Of a DNA stretch of 64,000 nt, positions 18,974 to 28,789 are shown one piece after another. How positions within the stretch are numbered: position 1 is the first letter of the stretch; every line of letters starts with the position of its first letter. The stretch spans positions 1 through 64,000 of the forward strand of contig VAZV01000150.1 in the NCBI GenBank assembly GCA_005884765.1. The letters run 5' to 3'. The position numbers and the translations under genes were made by a program. Source of the DNA: Alphaproteobacteria bacterium (GTDB taxonomy: Bacteria; Pseudomonadota; Alphaproteobacteria; Rhizobiales; Xanthobacteraceae). The notes below the pieces were generated by a model. That model did not search any database, was not told where the DNA came from, and saw nothing but the letters and a program-made list of their open reading frames with translations.

Positions 18974-19375
18974 GTTTCTAAAATAGCCGTTGATCCGGCT
19001 TAATGCAGTTCGCCCGCGAACAGATTTTGCGTGCGTTCTGCCAAACCGGTAGGCGCCTAGAGGCGATCGATAATCATCGTCGTGGATCAAGTCGCTACAT
19101 TTTTCGCCGCCTGGAAGTAAATGAGCCATCTTGCATCTCCACCGTCAGCTCACATTGCGAGCGAGCGGTCCGAAGATGCGCATAACGACATAAGAAATCG
19201 AGTCGGCCTCCTGCTCTCTCTCATAGGCGTTTTATAAGCGTCGGGAGCGGATTAGAGCGGCGCTGTTGCCGTCCAGGATTGTTTATATCTCTCTTATGAG
19301 ATGGAAAGCCCAACCATCTCGCATTCCTATGGCGTCGTTGGCACATCATGACCTTAGATTCGTGAGGAGACCGCC
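18974..19375. other. Intergenic region
   Basis: Apart from a possible upstream extension of the minus-strand gene to 19129, no gene is seen. Confidence 0.45.
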
Positions 19376-19465
19376 ATGGCCGCGATCACTTTCAATGCCG
19401 CTGTAAGAAAGAGCACCTCCTTGAGGCCGTTCTCGCCTCTGTCCGCGACGAGCCTTTGTCAGTAG
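19376..19465 (+). CDS. Possible short peptide gene (29 codons)
   Basis: ATG 19376 is preceded by a strong ribosome site (GTGAGGAGA) and encodes MAAITFNAAVRKS... ending at TAG 19463-19465. It could be a leader or the truncated start of a longer gene. The well-placed ribosome site is the only support. Confidence 0.3.
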   Translation: MAAITFNAAVRKSTSLRPFSPLSATSLCQ

Positions 19466-19547
19466 CCGGATGCGACGAGCTGCGGCGGAAGCCGAGCACG
19501 TTCGCCCGCGGCTCCTCAAGCACACCTGCGCAACCGATGAACAGCCA

Positions 19548-20021
19548 ATGATCACCCTGCAACTAATGAGCCCAGACCTTTCGCGACGCGCGCAGAGCCC
19601 TTCGACCGCTGAGATCGAGCAGAAACAGGCGGACGCCGGAGGCCCGCCGGCTGAACCGGCCAGGGTCACCGCGCAATTTCAGCCGCTCGACCCCAGCATA
19701 GTCAGCGAGGCGATCCCCGCATTTTTCATCGGCCGCAACGTGGAAGGCTTTTGGGTGGCCCGCGACGTCAACGGACAGATTGGCGGAATTTTCCTGCTTG
19801 AGACCTCGGCCCTGTCGTTTGCAAAACAGAATAGCCGGTCGGCGGGGTGCGCGACCATATATCCGTCCGAGACGATCGAGCTGGACCTTGAAAATCGGGG
19901 CAATCCGCTGGTGGCGCAGCTCGGATCGTTGACACGCCTATCGACGCGTGCCCAGCGGCGAATGGCTGTCTTCGTCGGCAGAATGATGGAAGCAGTCAAA
20001 CGGAAGCTGCAGGATTCTTGA
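19548..20021 (+). CDS. Hypothetical protein, 'IG-K/R-N-WVAR' domain
   Basis: 157 aa if started at ATG 19548; longer frames upstream lack a ribosome site. A disordered N-terminus (about 45 aa) precedes the same domain as in 16509-16781: FFIGRNVEGFWVARDVNGQI, then GGIFLLETSALSFAKQN and PSETIELDLENRG. A C-terminal basic helical tail (QRRMAVFVGRMMEAVKRKL) follows. The next gene starts 7 bp later. Domain function unknown. Confidence 0.7.
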   Translation: MITLQLMSPDLSRRAQSPSTAEIEQKQADAGGPPAEPARVTAQFQPLDPSIVSEAIPAFFIGRNVEGFWVARDVNGQIGGIFLLETSALSFAKQNSRSAGCATIYPSETIELDLENRGNPLVAQLGSLTRLSTRAQRRMAVFVGRMMEAVKRKLQDS

Positions 20022-20028
20022 TATCACG

Positions 20029-20229
20029 ATGCTGACACACACCCACGCTCCGCTCGATCGGTTAAAGGGAGGCCGGGACCCGGCCCAAACGGGCGCAGCG
20101 GCAACCTATACGGCGACCGCTAAGCGGTTTTGCATGGGCGTTCTGCTGCTACTAGCGGCGGCGAGCGCCCTCGTTGCCGTAGTGGCGCTAAAGGTCGCCA
20201 TCTACCTTCCGCGCTCCATTTATCACTAA
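20029..20229 (+). CDS. Small single-pass membrane protein
   Basis: 66 aa. Polar N-terminal 33 residues, then one strong hydrophobic segment (MGVLLLLAAASALVAVVAL) and a short tail ending PRSIYH. Follows the previous gene by 7 bp and is probably co-translated. Function unknown. Confidence 0.55.
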   Translation: MLTHTHAPLDRLKGGRDPAQTGAAATYTATAKRFCMGVLLLLAAASALVAVVALKVAIYLPRSIYH

Positions 20230-20564
20230 CGCACGACAGGCGTTACACGTTTCTCTGCTGGCGGTGGGGCACTGTACTGCCCCGCGGGCCGCCCGTATTT
20301 TGTGCCGCGGCTATAAAATGCCGTCGGATTCTCCATAGAATTCTTATACGCGCCCCTTGATAATTTTATATCTTCCGCTTGGGCTGTCATGTGAACCTGG
20401 CTGCTGGAGCAAACGCGACGCGCTTTCGTTCCGGAATAATACGAACTGCTATTCGCAACAGCTCAATCGACGGGATCGCGGGTTTCAGCGGGAACCGTTT
20501 ACATGCCGTGATGCAAGAGAAACGTTCCGTTTTGGCCGGGCGCCGATAGATGCCGGGGGATATT
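20230..20564. other. Intergenic region
   Basis: No gene supported in about 340 bp; a GC-rich imperfect hairpin occurs near 20262-20290. Confidence 0.45.
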
Positions 20565-20587
20565 ATGAAGCTTGACGGTGCAGACCT

Positions 20588-21379
20588 TTGACAATCCTTG
20601 ATCGCATTCTCGACACCGCGGCGGACAATCTCAGGGTGGCGAAGGTATTGGTCCAGCTGGGCCTCGACCCCAACAACGTTACCTATGACGCCATCTTCAA
20701 CCGGCTGCTGGAAATCTTTCTGCACAACATCACCCTGGCCAACATGTTTGCCCTGGTGGGCGCCATCTTCTTCGTCGCCACTCTGCTGACGCAGACCATG
20801 GTGCCGCTGCGGGTCGCCAACATGATCGGTTGCGCTTTCTTCGCCGCCTTCGGCGCGCTCACCGGAGCCGTCACGACCTTCCTCTTGTATCTACTGATGG
20901 TCCCCATCAATGCGTACCGCCTCCGCCAAATGCTCGCTCTCGTAAAGAAGGCCCGAAGCGCAACGCAGGGCGATACGTCAATGGAATGGCTGAAGCCGTT
21001 CATGACAGAGCGCAAATACCGCAAAGGCGATGTTTTGTTCAAAAAGGACGATACAGCCGATGAAATGCTATTGACCGTCACCGGAAAATTCCTGGTGAAG
21101 GAAATCGGCGTCGAACTTCCGCCGGGACGTCTGATGGGCGAACTTGGGTTCCTAACACCCGACAACCGCCGGACGGCGACAATCGAATGCATCGAGAACG
21201 GCCATGTGCTGACCATCACTTACGAAAAGCTGCTCGAGATCTACTTTCAGAACCCGCAATTCGGCTATTACTTTCTCGTCCTCACCAGCCAGCGACTACT
21301 GGAGAATATTTCTCGGCTGGAAGCAATTGTCGCGCAAAGCAAGACCGCAGCGCAGGCCGCCGCTGCCGAACCGAACTAA
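20588..21379 (+). CDS. Membrane protein with cyclic-nucleotide-binding domain
   Basis: 263 aa from TTG 20588. Three membrane helices in residues 45-115 (NMFALVGAIFFVATLLT, VANMIGCAFFAAFGALTGAV, LLYLLMVPINAYRL) precede a cNMP-binding jelly roll with RKYRKGDVLFKKDDTADEML and the phosphate-binding-cassette-like LPPGRLMGELGFLTPDNRRT. The PBC has GELGFL...RRT rather than the canonical GE...RxA, so ligand preference is open. Topology resembles Popeye-like proteins. An ATG at 20565 gives MKLDGADL and stops by overlapping the TTG (TTGA): either a coupled mini-ORF or a small frameshift at the true N-terminus. Confidence 0.8.
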   Translation: MTILDRILDTAADNLRVAKVLVQLGLDPNNVTYDAIFNRLLEIFLHNITLANMFALVGAIFFVATLLTQTMVPLRVANMIGCAFFAAFGALTGAVTTFLLYLLMVPINAYRLRQMLALVKKARSATQGDTSMEWLKPFMTERKYRKGDVLFKKDDTADEMLLTVTGKFLVKEIGVELPPGRLMGELGFLTPDNRRTATIECIENGHVLTITYEKLLEIYFQNPQFGYYFLVLTSQRLLENISRLEAIVAQSKTAAQAAAAEPN

Positions 21380-22217
21380 GAGCGGCATATTCTCGGCGCT
21401 ATGTTTCGCGCATGTACAGCCAGAACACCCCGACGCCCCGCCAGCGGTGGCGCCAGACCGATCTACCAAAGCAGCACCGACGCGGCCTCTCTGAATCAGC
21501 CAGCCAGAGGCAAACAAGGCGATCGCCGGCACCGCAATTCGGAGCGATTGAAGACAATTTTGCCTCCTTGCAAGGAAAGGCCCCCTTGTCCCGATGGAAT
21601 TTGTAACTGCCGATCTCGATTTTTAGCCTGGCACCTGCGGGTTCAAAACCGGTTTGGCCGGCAACATGCAGACGATCACTATGCTCCCGCTCAGTTCTGT
21701 ATGCGTGGTACGGTTGAACCTTATTCGTGCGTCAGCACCCCGGCAACCCGCTTTCAGACGAAAGATTCCGCCAGCGCCAGATAGAGTGCGAACAGGAAAC
21801 CGGCCACGGTCGGCAGCATCACCAGCCACACCCAGAGCCAGCCGCAGAGAAGAGACGATCACACATGTCTTCCGCAAACGTGCCAATTTTGTTGGAGTCG
21901 GTTGCGAGCGAACTGTGATTCGGGCCTTCTGACACGCGGGCCCAAGACGATTTTCGGTACTCGCTGCGCTGCTTTTCTGGAACCGCGCAGCGGCAGTGCT
22001 TTGATCCGGCTCAATGATTTGGAATGGACCCAGAGATTCTATGTCGGCGGATCACGAGGCCGCAGGTGGCGCTTGCTAACGTCGATATTGAAAGTCCACT
22101 TTGCCACAAGTGCGATCGTTCTTATCGGCGCAACAACGCTGACAGTGATGTGTGGTCTAACGATCGGTGACCACCCCATCACTGATGACGCTTCGCGCAG
22201 CAATAGGTGGAAACTCG
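21380..22217. other. Long intergenic region
   Basis: About 840 bp without a supported gene. On the minus strand 21780-21880 has one hydrophobic frame (LPTVAGFLFALYLALAES, then stop) without a start codon; it may be a remnant of a small membrane protein. Confidence 0.45.
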
Positions 22218-23846
22218 TCATGGGACGGATACCCCGCACCGGCGCATCAATGCTTTCGCAAAGCCAAACGGCGCCGGCGTGAATGGCCCGGGCGGCGCGC
22301 GGGTGATCAGCGCCACAAAGAACAGCGCCGCCATCGCCAGCCAGAAGCACAGCCAAAAACCATCAATGTAAGCGAGTACGTTGGCCTCCCGCTGCACCCG
22401 CGCCGCAAGCGTGCCCACGGCCCGCGCCGACGCAGTGGCGGCGCCATGGCCGGCAAAACCATCCGCCAATTGCTTGATCATGCGCATGACATCGACGCTG
22501 CCGTTTTCGATATGCTGGCCGAGATAATTGGAATGGATCTGCTCACGCACGCGCAGCCAGGTGCCCATCAGCGCCACGCCGATCTCGGCGCCGCCAAGCC
22601 GCATGATCTGGATATAGGCGGCGAATGACGTTGCCCGCGAGGGATCGGAATTCGACAGCGCGACGATGATGATCGGCAACAGCGTGAAAGCCTGTCCGAT
22701 CGACTGCAGCATTACGATGCCGATGAAATCGCCGCGCGCCCAGTCATGGGTCAGCTGCGTTCCCCACAGATTGCCGGCAGCGAAAGCGGAAAAGCCCAGC
22801 ACAACGACCGTACGCGCATCGAAATGCCGGAGCAGGAAGATCGATATCGGCACCAGCGCAAACATCGGCGGCGCACCGTAGGTCAGCAGCAGGACACCGG
22901 ATTGTTCGGGCCGCAGCAGGCCGACAACACTGAGGAAGTTCGGCACCAGGGACGAGTTGGACAGGCTAGTCAGAGTGTAGAGCAGGATGACGACCAGCGA
23001 GAGCCCAATATTGCGCGAGAACAGCACATTGACGTGGGCCCAGGGCTGGCGAACCATGGTCTCGTTGATTAGGAAGACGATAAACAGCACACCGCCACCG
23101 AGCAGCAGCGCCATTATCGTGCCCGACTCCTGCCAATCCAGGCGATTGCCCTGGTCGAGGCCGGCATAGATCATGGAGACCGAGGTGCCGAGCAGCAGCA
23201 TGCCACCCCAGTCGGCATTCCTTAACAGCTCCCGATTGACCGGCTCGCGGGGTGTGCCGAGATAGACCATGAGGCCCATCAGCGGCGCGATCACCACGCC
23301 CTGCCAATACAGCCACTGCCATCCCCAATGGTCGACGTAGAAGCCGACCAGCGACGTGCCGCTATCGAGCGCAAACCCCACGCGGATCGAATAGATCGCG
23401 ATCGCCGGCAGCCACCAGTGGATCGGCAAATTGCGGAAGACGATCATCAGCGTCGCCGGCACGAAGGTGCCGAGCAGCATGCCGTGCACGATGCTGAGCG
23501 CGATCAGCGCCGTGTAATCGTGGACGAACGGAATTGCCAGCGAGATTACGGCATAGACCAGGCTCGGAATGCCGAGCACGCGGCGCAAGCCGAATACGGT
23601 CGCAAGCCACGCCACCGCCGGCGCGATGAAGATCTGCGAGCCGATGCCGGCAGTAGAAAGCCAGGCGCCTTCGTCAAACCCGAGCGAAAACGCGCCGCGG
23701 AGGTCAGGCAACCCGACCGACGTCAGGCGGCTGTCGAAATTGGCCAGAAATGAGCCAAGCAGCACCGCGCTGACCGCGAACAGCGGCTGCGGCGCGATAC
23801 CACCACGCGAGACTGGTCCGCGGTCGTAACCGTCATTTTCCGCCAT
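22218..23846 (-). CDS. emrB: MFS multidrug efflux permease, EmrB/QacA (DHA2) type
   Basis: 542 aa with about 14 membrane helices, the DHA2 layout for proton-driven drug export. ATG 23846 is the sensible start; it overlaps the end of the emrA-like gene by 14 bp. The N-terminus lacks a long leader and reaches the first helix (LFAVSAVLLGSFLANFDSRL) quickly; the D-in-helix-1 (NFD) is typical. It pairs with the adjacent membrane fusion protein to form an inner-membrane pump reaching an outer-membrane channel that is not encoded here. Confidence 0.88.
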   Translation of the reverse strand: MAENDGYDRGPVSRGGIAPQPLFAVSAVLLGSFLANFDSRLTSVGLPDLRGAFSLGFDEGAWLSTAGIGSQIFIAPAVAWLATVFGLRRVLGIPSLVYAVISLAIPFVHDYTALIALSIVHGMLLGTFVPATLMIVFRNLPIHWWLPAIAIYSIRVGFALDSGTSLVGFYVDHWGWQWLYWQGVVIAPLMGLMVYLGTPREPVNRELLRNADWGGMLLLGTSVSMIYAGLDQGNRLDWQESGTIMALLLGGGVLFIVFLINETMVRQPWAHVNVLFSRNIGLSLVVILLYTLTSLSNSSLVPNFLSVVGLLRPEQSGVLLLTYGAPPMFALVPISIFLLRHFDARTVVVLGFSAFAAGNLWGTQLTHDWARGDFIGIVMLQSIGQAFTLLPIIIVALSNSDPSRATSFAAYIQIMRLGGAEIGVALMGTWLRVREQIHSNYLGQHIENGSVDVMRMIKQLADGFAGHGAATASARAVGTLAARVQREANVLAYIDGFWLCFWLAMAALFFVALITRAPPGPFTPAPFGFAKALMRRCGVSVP

Positions 23847-25029
23847 TCGCCACCGCCTCGCCGGTATTAATATTAGTGACGACAGACATTCCCGGCAGCA
23901 GCCGCTCCAGCAGCGGCTGGTTGTTGTCGAACTGAATGCGGACTGGGATACGCTGGACCACTTTGGTGAAATTGCCGGTGGCGTTGTCCGGCGGCAGCAA
24001 CGCGAATTGCGAACCACTCGCCGGCGCGATCTGCTCGACGCGGCCGTGCAGTTTTTCGTTCGGGAAACTGTCGACGGTGATATCGACCGGCTGGCCCGGC
24101 TTTACCCGCGTGAGCTGCGTTTCTTTGTAATTGGCCATCACATAGACGTTCGGCAGCGGCACGACATTGATCAGGTTGCTGCCGATATTGACGTAGTCGC
24201 CCGGCTGCACCTGCCGCTCGCCGGTAACACCATCAAACGGCGCCACGATCTTGGTGTAGCCGAGCCTGAGCTTGGCTGCGGCCAGCGTCGCCTTGGCACC
24301 CTCGAGATCGGCGGCGCGCTGCTTCTTGGTTCCCGACAGCACTTCGAGCTGATGGCGTTGCGCGGCGATGACGGCGCGGCTGGCGCGCACGTCGGCCTGC
24401 GCCTTGGCGTAGGCCGCAGTTGCCTGTTCGAGCTTTTGCCGCGTTCCGGATTCGGTCTGCGACAGCGATTGCTGGCGCTCCTGCTCCTGGCGCGCCTCGA
24501 CCTCCTGAGCCGCCGCGGAGACCTGCGCCGCTTCGGCCTGCGCAATCGTCGCGTATTGCAGTTCGACCTGGTTGCTCAGATTGTCGAGTGCCGCCTGCGC
24601 GCCCGCCACGCCGGCCTCGGCCTGCGCGACGTGCGCCTGGTAGTCGGCGGGATCGATCTGCACCAGGAGATCGCCGGCCTTGACGCGCTGAAAATCCTTC
24701 GCGGCCACCGTCAACACCTCCCCGGCGACACGGCTGCTCAGCCGCGTCAGCTCGGCACGGACATAGGCATCGTTGGTGGTCTGGATCGTCGCGTGACCGA
24801 CCCAGGCGTCCCAGCGCAGCGTCGCAAGCGCGATGAAGGCAAGCGCGACCAGCACGGCGAACAACGGAATGGCCAGCCGGGCCAAAGTGCTGCGCGAACC
24901 GATCGGCGCGGACGCCGACCCATTGGGTGGGGCGGAACGGAGCGGGGTTGCGGGTGGCGATACGGTGTGAGCGGCCGGCGGCGCAGCGATGCCCTGCTCT
25001 TGATTCAAAGCATTCTCTCCAACAATCAT
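23833..25029 (-). CDS. emrA: EmrA/HlyD-type membrane fusion protein
   Basis: 398 aa. Short cytoplasmic N-terminus, one membrane helix (LAIPLFAVLVALAFIALA), a biotinyl-lipoyl half-motif (VAGEVLTVAAKDFQRVKAGD), a long alpha-helical hairpin (residues about 110-225), the second lipoyl half (IVAPFDGVTGERQVQPGDYV) and a beta-barrel domain. The AYVRAELTRLSSRVAG segment is the EmrA signature. First gene of the operon; emrB follows with overlap. Confidence 0.9.
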   Translation of the reverse strand: MIVGENALNQEQGIAAPPAAHTVSPPATPLRSAPPNGSASAPIGSRSTLARLAIPLFAVLVALAFIALATLRWDAWVGHATIQTTNDAYVRAELTRLSSRVAGEVLTVAAKDFQRVKAGDLLVQIDPADYQAHVAQAEAGVAGAQAALDNLSNQVELQYATIAQAEAAQVSAAAQEVEARQEQERQQSLSQTESGTRQKLEQATAAYAKAQADVRASRAVIAAQRHQLEVLSGTKKQRAADLEGAKATLAAAKLRLGYTKIVAPFDGVTGERQVQPGDYVNIGSNLINVVPLPNVYVMANYKETQLTRVKPGQPVDITVDSFPNEKLHGRVEQIAPASGSQFALLPPDNATGNFTKVVQRIPVRIQFDNNQPLLERLLPGMSVVTNINTGEAVANGGK

Positions 25030-25059
25030 TCATCCACCAATGTACACGACATCATGCGC

Positions 25060-25212
25060 CAGCGCAGACGCCGCTCGCATGCTGCTGGAGGTAGCGAACG
25101 GCCTCTCAAGGCTGTCGCCTATCACTGCGGCTTCGGCACAGCAGACCGGATGCGCGTCGTGTTCAGCGAGCGTCTGGGTGTCACACCCTCTGATCCGCGC
25201 GCTGTATCTCGT
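25060..25212 (+). pseudogene. AraC/GlxA-type regulator, HTH remnant
   Basis: Two frames together encode the second half of an AraC helix-turn-helix domain: DAARMLLEVANG in one, then LKAVAYHCGFGTADRMRVVF and SERLGVTP in another. A frameshift near 25100 joins them, and the N-terminal part is gone. It stands divergent to emrA and may once have been its regulator. Confidence 0.75.
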
Positions 25213-25630
25213 CGGTCCTGGCACCCCTCTCTCAGGAAGGGCAGCGCCAACCAAAATCGATGCCGGAGAGGGAGGGATTCCTCACCGGCCAGAGCCCAAA
25301 CGCCGAAAACCCAGGAAAATAAGGCTCGCCGAATACCCGGCTCTTCGTCTGTGTATCACCCCTGTGTACCACAGGACGACGCAATGGCTTCATTTTTCTG
25401 GACTGAAATCTCGCGTGCCATTTCTCGGCGGAAGCTTTTCGTGCGGACCAATGCAGCGACGGGCATAACAGGTCCCCCTAATAAGACGTCCTATGTCCCA
25501 ATTCTCGCGAGGAAAAGGGGCGGGCGGTCAAGCCGCGCTCGACGACCTTCGGGCGTTAATTTGGGACTGGTCGTCCGGACTGTCGCCGCGACACGTCGAC
25601 AGCCGGTGCACAAGAACGGCCGCCCACCTG
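25213..25630. other. Intergenic region
   Basis: No gene supported. Confidence 0.5.
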
Positions 25631-26401
25631 CTAGGCGGGCTGTCCGGCGGCTTGCAGGATCAATCGGGTAATCTCGTCGGGTTGGGATATCAGCGACAGG
25701 TGACTCGCCTTCACTTCGATGGTCTTCGCGCCCATGCGCTTGGCCATGAAGCGTTCGAGATCGGGATTGATCGTCCGATCTTCCGTCGAAACGGCATAGA
25801 AACTTGGCTTCGACCGCCAGGCCGCATGCGTCGTCTTGCCCGTGAGCAGAGCCTTGTGGAACGGCTGCTGGACCGCATAGAGGACCTTCGCCTTCGCTTC
25901 GGGCAGGTCGCCTGCGAAATCGCGCAAGAACGCAGCCTCGCTGAGGCGTCCTTCATCGCCGTCGAAGACAATCCCGGCGGACGCTGGCGGCGTCGGAAAT
26001 GTCTTGGCCAACGCCGTATAATCCTCGCCCGCATCCGGCGCTCGCGCCGCCACATAGACAAGCGTCGACACGTTCGGATGCATACCGGCCTCGGTCACGA
26101 TCATTCCGGAGAAGGAATGCCCGACCAGGACCGTCGGTCCATCCTGCCGCGCGAGCACGCGCTCGGCTGAAGCTACCGCTTCAGGCAGCGTTGTCAGCGG
26201 GTTTTGCACGGCCGTGGCATTGAGGCCCGCAGCTTGCAACCGTGCAATCACCTCCGACCAAGATGACCCGTCGGCGAACAATCCATGCACCAGGACGACG
26301 TTTCGGGCAATCGGCGCCGGCTCTGCAGCGGCTTTCGCGCCTCGGATCAGAGTGCTTGCCGCCCCTGCAGCCACCATGCTCACAAAAGTGCGTCGATTCA
26401 T
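25631..26401 (-). CDS. Exported alpha/beta hydrolase
   Basis: 256 aa. Twin-arginine type leader (MNRRTFVSMVAAGAAST) ending near GAKAAAEP. Alpha/beta-hydrolase core with oxyanion strand NVVLVHGLFADGSSW, nucleophile elbow VGHSFSG, acid in a STEDRTI segment and His in KASHLSL. This is the RutD/salicylate-esterase-like hydrolase type found widely in soil bacteria. Substrate unknown. Confidence 0.85.
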   Translation of the reverse strand: MNRRTFVSMVAAGAASTLIRGAKAAAEPAPIARNVVLVHGLFADGSSWSEVIARLQAAGLNATAVQNPLTTLPEAVASAERVLARQDGPTVLVGHSFSGMIVTEAGMHPNVSTLVYVAARAPDAGEDYTALAKTFPTPPASAGIVFDGDEGRLSEAAFLRDFAGDLPEAKAKVLYAVQQPFHKALLTGKTTHAAWRSKPSFYAVSTEDRTINPDLERFMAKRMGAKTIEVKASHLSLISQPDEITRLILQAAGQPA

Positions 26402-26606
26402 TGGTTACCTCATGTGTGGAGTTGCAGTTTGCTCGGTTTGAGCCGACTGCTTGGATACGAGAATGCCGGGAACAATGTCGCTGTCCGCAACATCGCTCCG
26501 TGATTCTTTTCGCCGGAGCCGTTCTGGCATCTATATATTCTAAAGGAAGGGATGGTTGTTACGCGGCGTCACGTGGTCGTGATTCCGCCAACCTCAGGCC
26601 TTGCTC

Positions 26607-28787
26607 TCAGGCCGGCTGTATCGGCAGCCTTCTGATGCGGCGCCCCGTCGCCGCGAAAATGGCATTCGTGACCGCGGGAGCGACAGCGGCTGTAGCTGCT
26701 TCGCCCAAGCCGCCAGGATCAGCCGTGCTCGCCACTATATGGGTTTCGATTGGTGGCGTTTCATCGATGCGCAGCGGCGGATAAGAGTCAAAGTTGCCTT
26801 GCTCGACTCGGCCGTCCTTGATCGTTATCGCGCCGCGCAGCGCAGCCGTGAGCCCGAAGATCGTTCCGCTCTGTATTTGTGCGTCGATCATCTTCGGATG
26901 GACCGGCAATCCACAATCCACCGCGCAGACGATACGTTCCACCCTCACATTTCCTTTCTCGTCGACGGCCACCTCCGCCACTTGCGAAAGATAGCTTCCA
27001 AAGGCGAACTGAAGTGAAACGCCCCTGCCCTTTCCGGGAGGCATCGGCTGACCCCAGCCCGCCTTCCGCACGGCAAGATTCAGGACCGCCAAAGCTCGCG
27101 GATTGTGCGCTAGAAGATTCCTGCGGAATTCGACGGGGTCCTGCCTGGCCGCGGAGGCCAGCTCATCCATGAAGCTCTCGACGATGAAGACGTTGTGTAC
27201 CGGTCCTACACCACGCCAAAACCCGGTCGCAATGCCGGGCGGTTCGGCCCGAACGTATTCGACGAGAATGTTGGAAATTGCGTAGGGCGGCTCGGCAGCC
27301 CCTTCGACCGCATCGAAATCCAAACCGTTTTTGAACAGGGGAGGAGCAAACCGGGCCACGACCGAAGAGCCGCATACCCGATGGTGCCACGCGATAGGTC
27401 TTCCGGCCTCGTCGAGACCCGCCGATATCCGATCGTAGTAGTAGGGTCGGTATACATCGTGCTGGATGTCCTCCTCGCGGCTCCAGATCACCTTGACGGG
27501 ACCGTCGATCTGCTTGGCAATTTTGACCGCGAGAAGGGTACCATCTGGCTCAAGCCGACGGCCGAAGCCTCCACCCAAATACTGATTGTGGATCACAATG
27601 GCTTCCTTCGGTATTCCTGTGAGCGTCGCGACCGCCGCCTGCGTGATGGTGGGCTGCTGCGTGCCGACCCAGATTTCGCAGATATCCTTCCGATAGTGCA
27701 CCGTGCAATTCATCGGCTCCATGGCTGCGTGAGCCAGAAACGGCAGCTCATACACCGCGTCCAGACGCCGAGCCGCGCCGGAGAACGCCTGCTCGAAGTG
27801 GCCCTCGTTTCTCGCTACGACCCCCGGGCTTTCGGATGCCTTCTTGAGCTGCTCGACGAGCTTCTTACTATCTATCGAGGCGTTAGGACCGTCGTCCCAC
27901 TGTATCGCGGCGGCTTCCAAACCCTTCTTGGCAGCGCCCATATGGTCAGCAACGACGGCTACCGCCTCATCGACCGCGACCACCTGATGCACACCCTTGA
28001 TCGCGAGTGCCGCACTCTGGTTCACGGCCTTGGGTCTTCCTCCAAGCACCGGAGAGATCGCTATCGCCGCGACCTTCAGGCCCGGCAGCATCACGTCGAT
28101 TCCGAACTGCGTTCGTCCACTGATCTTGTCGGGAGCTTCAAGTCTCTTCGGGGATGTTCCAATGAGACTGAACTGTCCTTGCTCCTTCAGCTTGATGCGA
28201 TCGAGAGCGGGAGGCTCCGATTCGGCCGCGGATCGCAGCAAGTCCCGATAGGGCAGCGACCTAGCGCCCGAGGGGTGCAAAACCACTCCATCCTTCACGG
28301 TGCAGGCCGCCGGGTCGACTTTCCAACGCCGAGCCGCCGCCGCGATCAACATGAGGCGCGCCGCGGCGCCAGCTCGCCGAAGGGGTAGCCAGAAACCCCG
28401 GATCGAGGTTGACATTCCTGTCGCCTGATATTGCAGGATCGGATTGGCGTAGAGGGCGTCATTCGGAGGCGCGTGTTCGACCTCGATCTGGTCGAGCTTG
28501 ACTTCGAGCTCCTCCGCCAGAAGCATAGAGAGCGAGGTATAGACCCCCTGCCCCATCTCGACTGACGGCATGGTCAAGCGTACGCGGCCGTTGGGCTCAA
28601 TTCTCACGAACGCATTCAAGACCGCGCCGCCTTCGCTTCCATCAGCCATGGACCAGGACGGCAGGGCAACCGCCAGGGCGAGTCCCCCTGCCGCGGTCGC
28701 ACCGACCTTCAGGAATGCTCTGCGAGAGACTCTTGCTTCGTCTGCGCCCGATACTGGCCGCGTGAGCGTGTCGGTGGTTTGCCGCAT
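26607..28787 (-). CDS. iorB: Isoquinoline 1-oxidoreductase-like molybdopterin subunit
   Basis: 726 aa from ATG 28787. Twin-arginine leader (RVSRRAFLKVGATAAGG). Xanthine-oxidase superfamily large subunit of the two-subunit Ior/aldehyde-dehydrogenase type: EMGQGVYTSLSMLLAEEL, FLAHAAMEPMNCTVHY, YLGGGFGRRLEPDG and the C-terminal GLGEAATAAVAPA with the conserved glutamate. It hydroxylates N-heterocycles or oxidises aldehydes in the periplasm using Mo-MCD and the partner [2Fe-2S] subunit; the true substrate cannot be told. Two bases separate it from the alpha subunit. Confidence 0.88.
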   Translation of the reverse strand: MRQTTDTLTRPVSGADEARVSRRAFLKVGATAAGGLALAVALPSWSMADGSEGGAVLNAFVRIEPNGRVRLTMPSVEMGQGVYTSLSMLLAEELEVKLDQIEVEHAPPNDALYANPILQYQATGMSTSIRGFWLPLRRAGAAARLMLIAAAARRWKVDPAACTVKDGVVLHPSGARSLPYRDLLRSAAESEPPALDRIKLKEQGQFSLIGTSPKRLEAPDKISGRTQFGIDVMLPGLKVAAIAISPVLGGRPKAVNQSAALAIKGVHQVVAVDEAVAVVADHMGAAKKGLEAAAIQWDDGPNASIDSKKLVEQLKKASESPGVVARNEGHFEQAFSGAARRLDAVYELPFLAHAAMEPMNCTVHYRKDICEIWVGTQQPTITQAAVATLTGIPKEAIVIHNQYLGGGFGRRLEPDGTLLAVKIAKQIDGPVKVIWSREEDIQHDVYRPYYYDRISAGLDEAGRPIAWHHRVCGSSVVARFAPPLFKNGLDFDAVEGAAEPPYAISNILVEYVRAEPPGIATGFWRGVGPVHNVFIVESFMDELASAARQDPVEFRRNLLAHNPRALAVLNLAVRKAGWGQPMPPGKGRGVSLQFAFGSYLSQVAEVAVDEKGNVRVERIVCAVDCGLPVHPKMIDAQIQSGTIFGLTAALRGAITIKDGRVEQGNFDSYPPLRIDETPPIETHIVASTADPGGLGEAATAAVAPAVTNAIFAATGRRIRRLPIQPA

Positions 28788-28789
28788 TG

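Noticed and set aside
21780..21880. Minus-strand hydrophobic frame
   Set aside because: No start codon between the upstream stop and the hydrophobic stretch; at most a remnant.
24007..25671. 554-codon plus-strand open frame across the emrA-like gene
   Set aside because: It is the complement shadow of emrA; only the short AraC remnant near 25.1 kb within it looks real.
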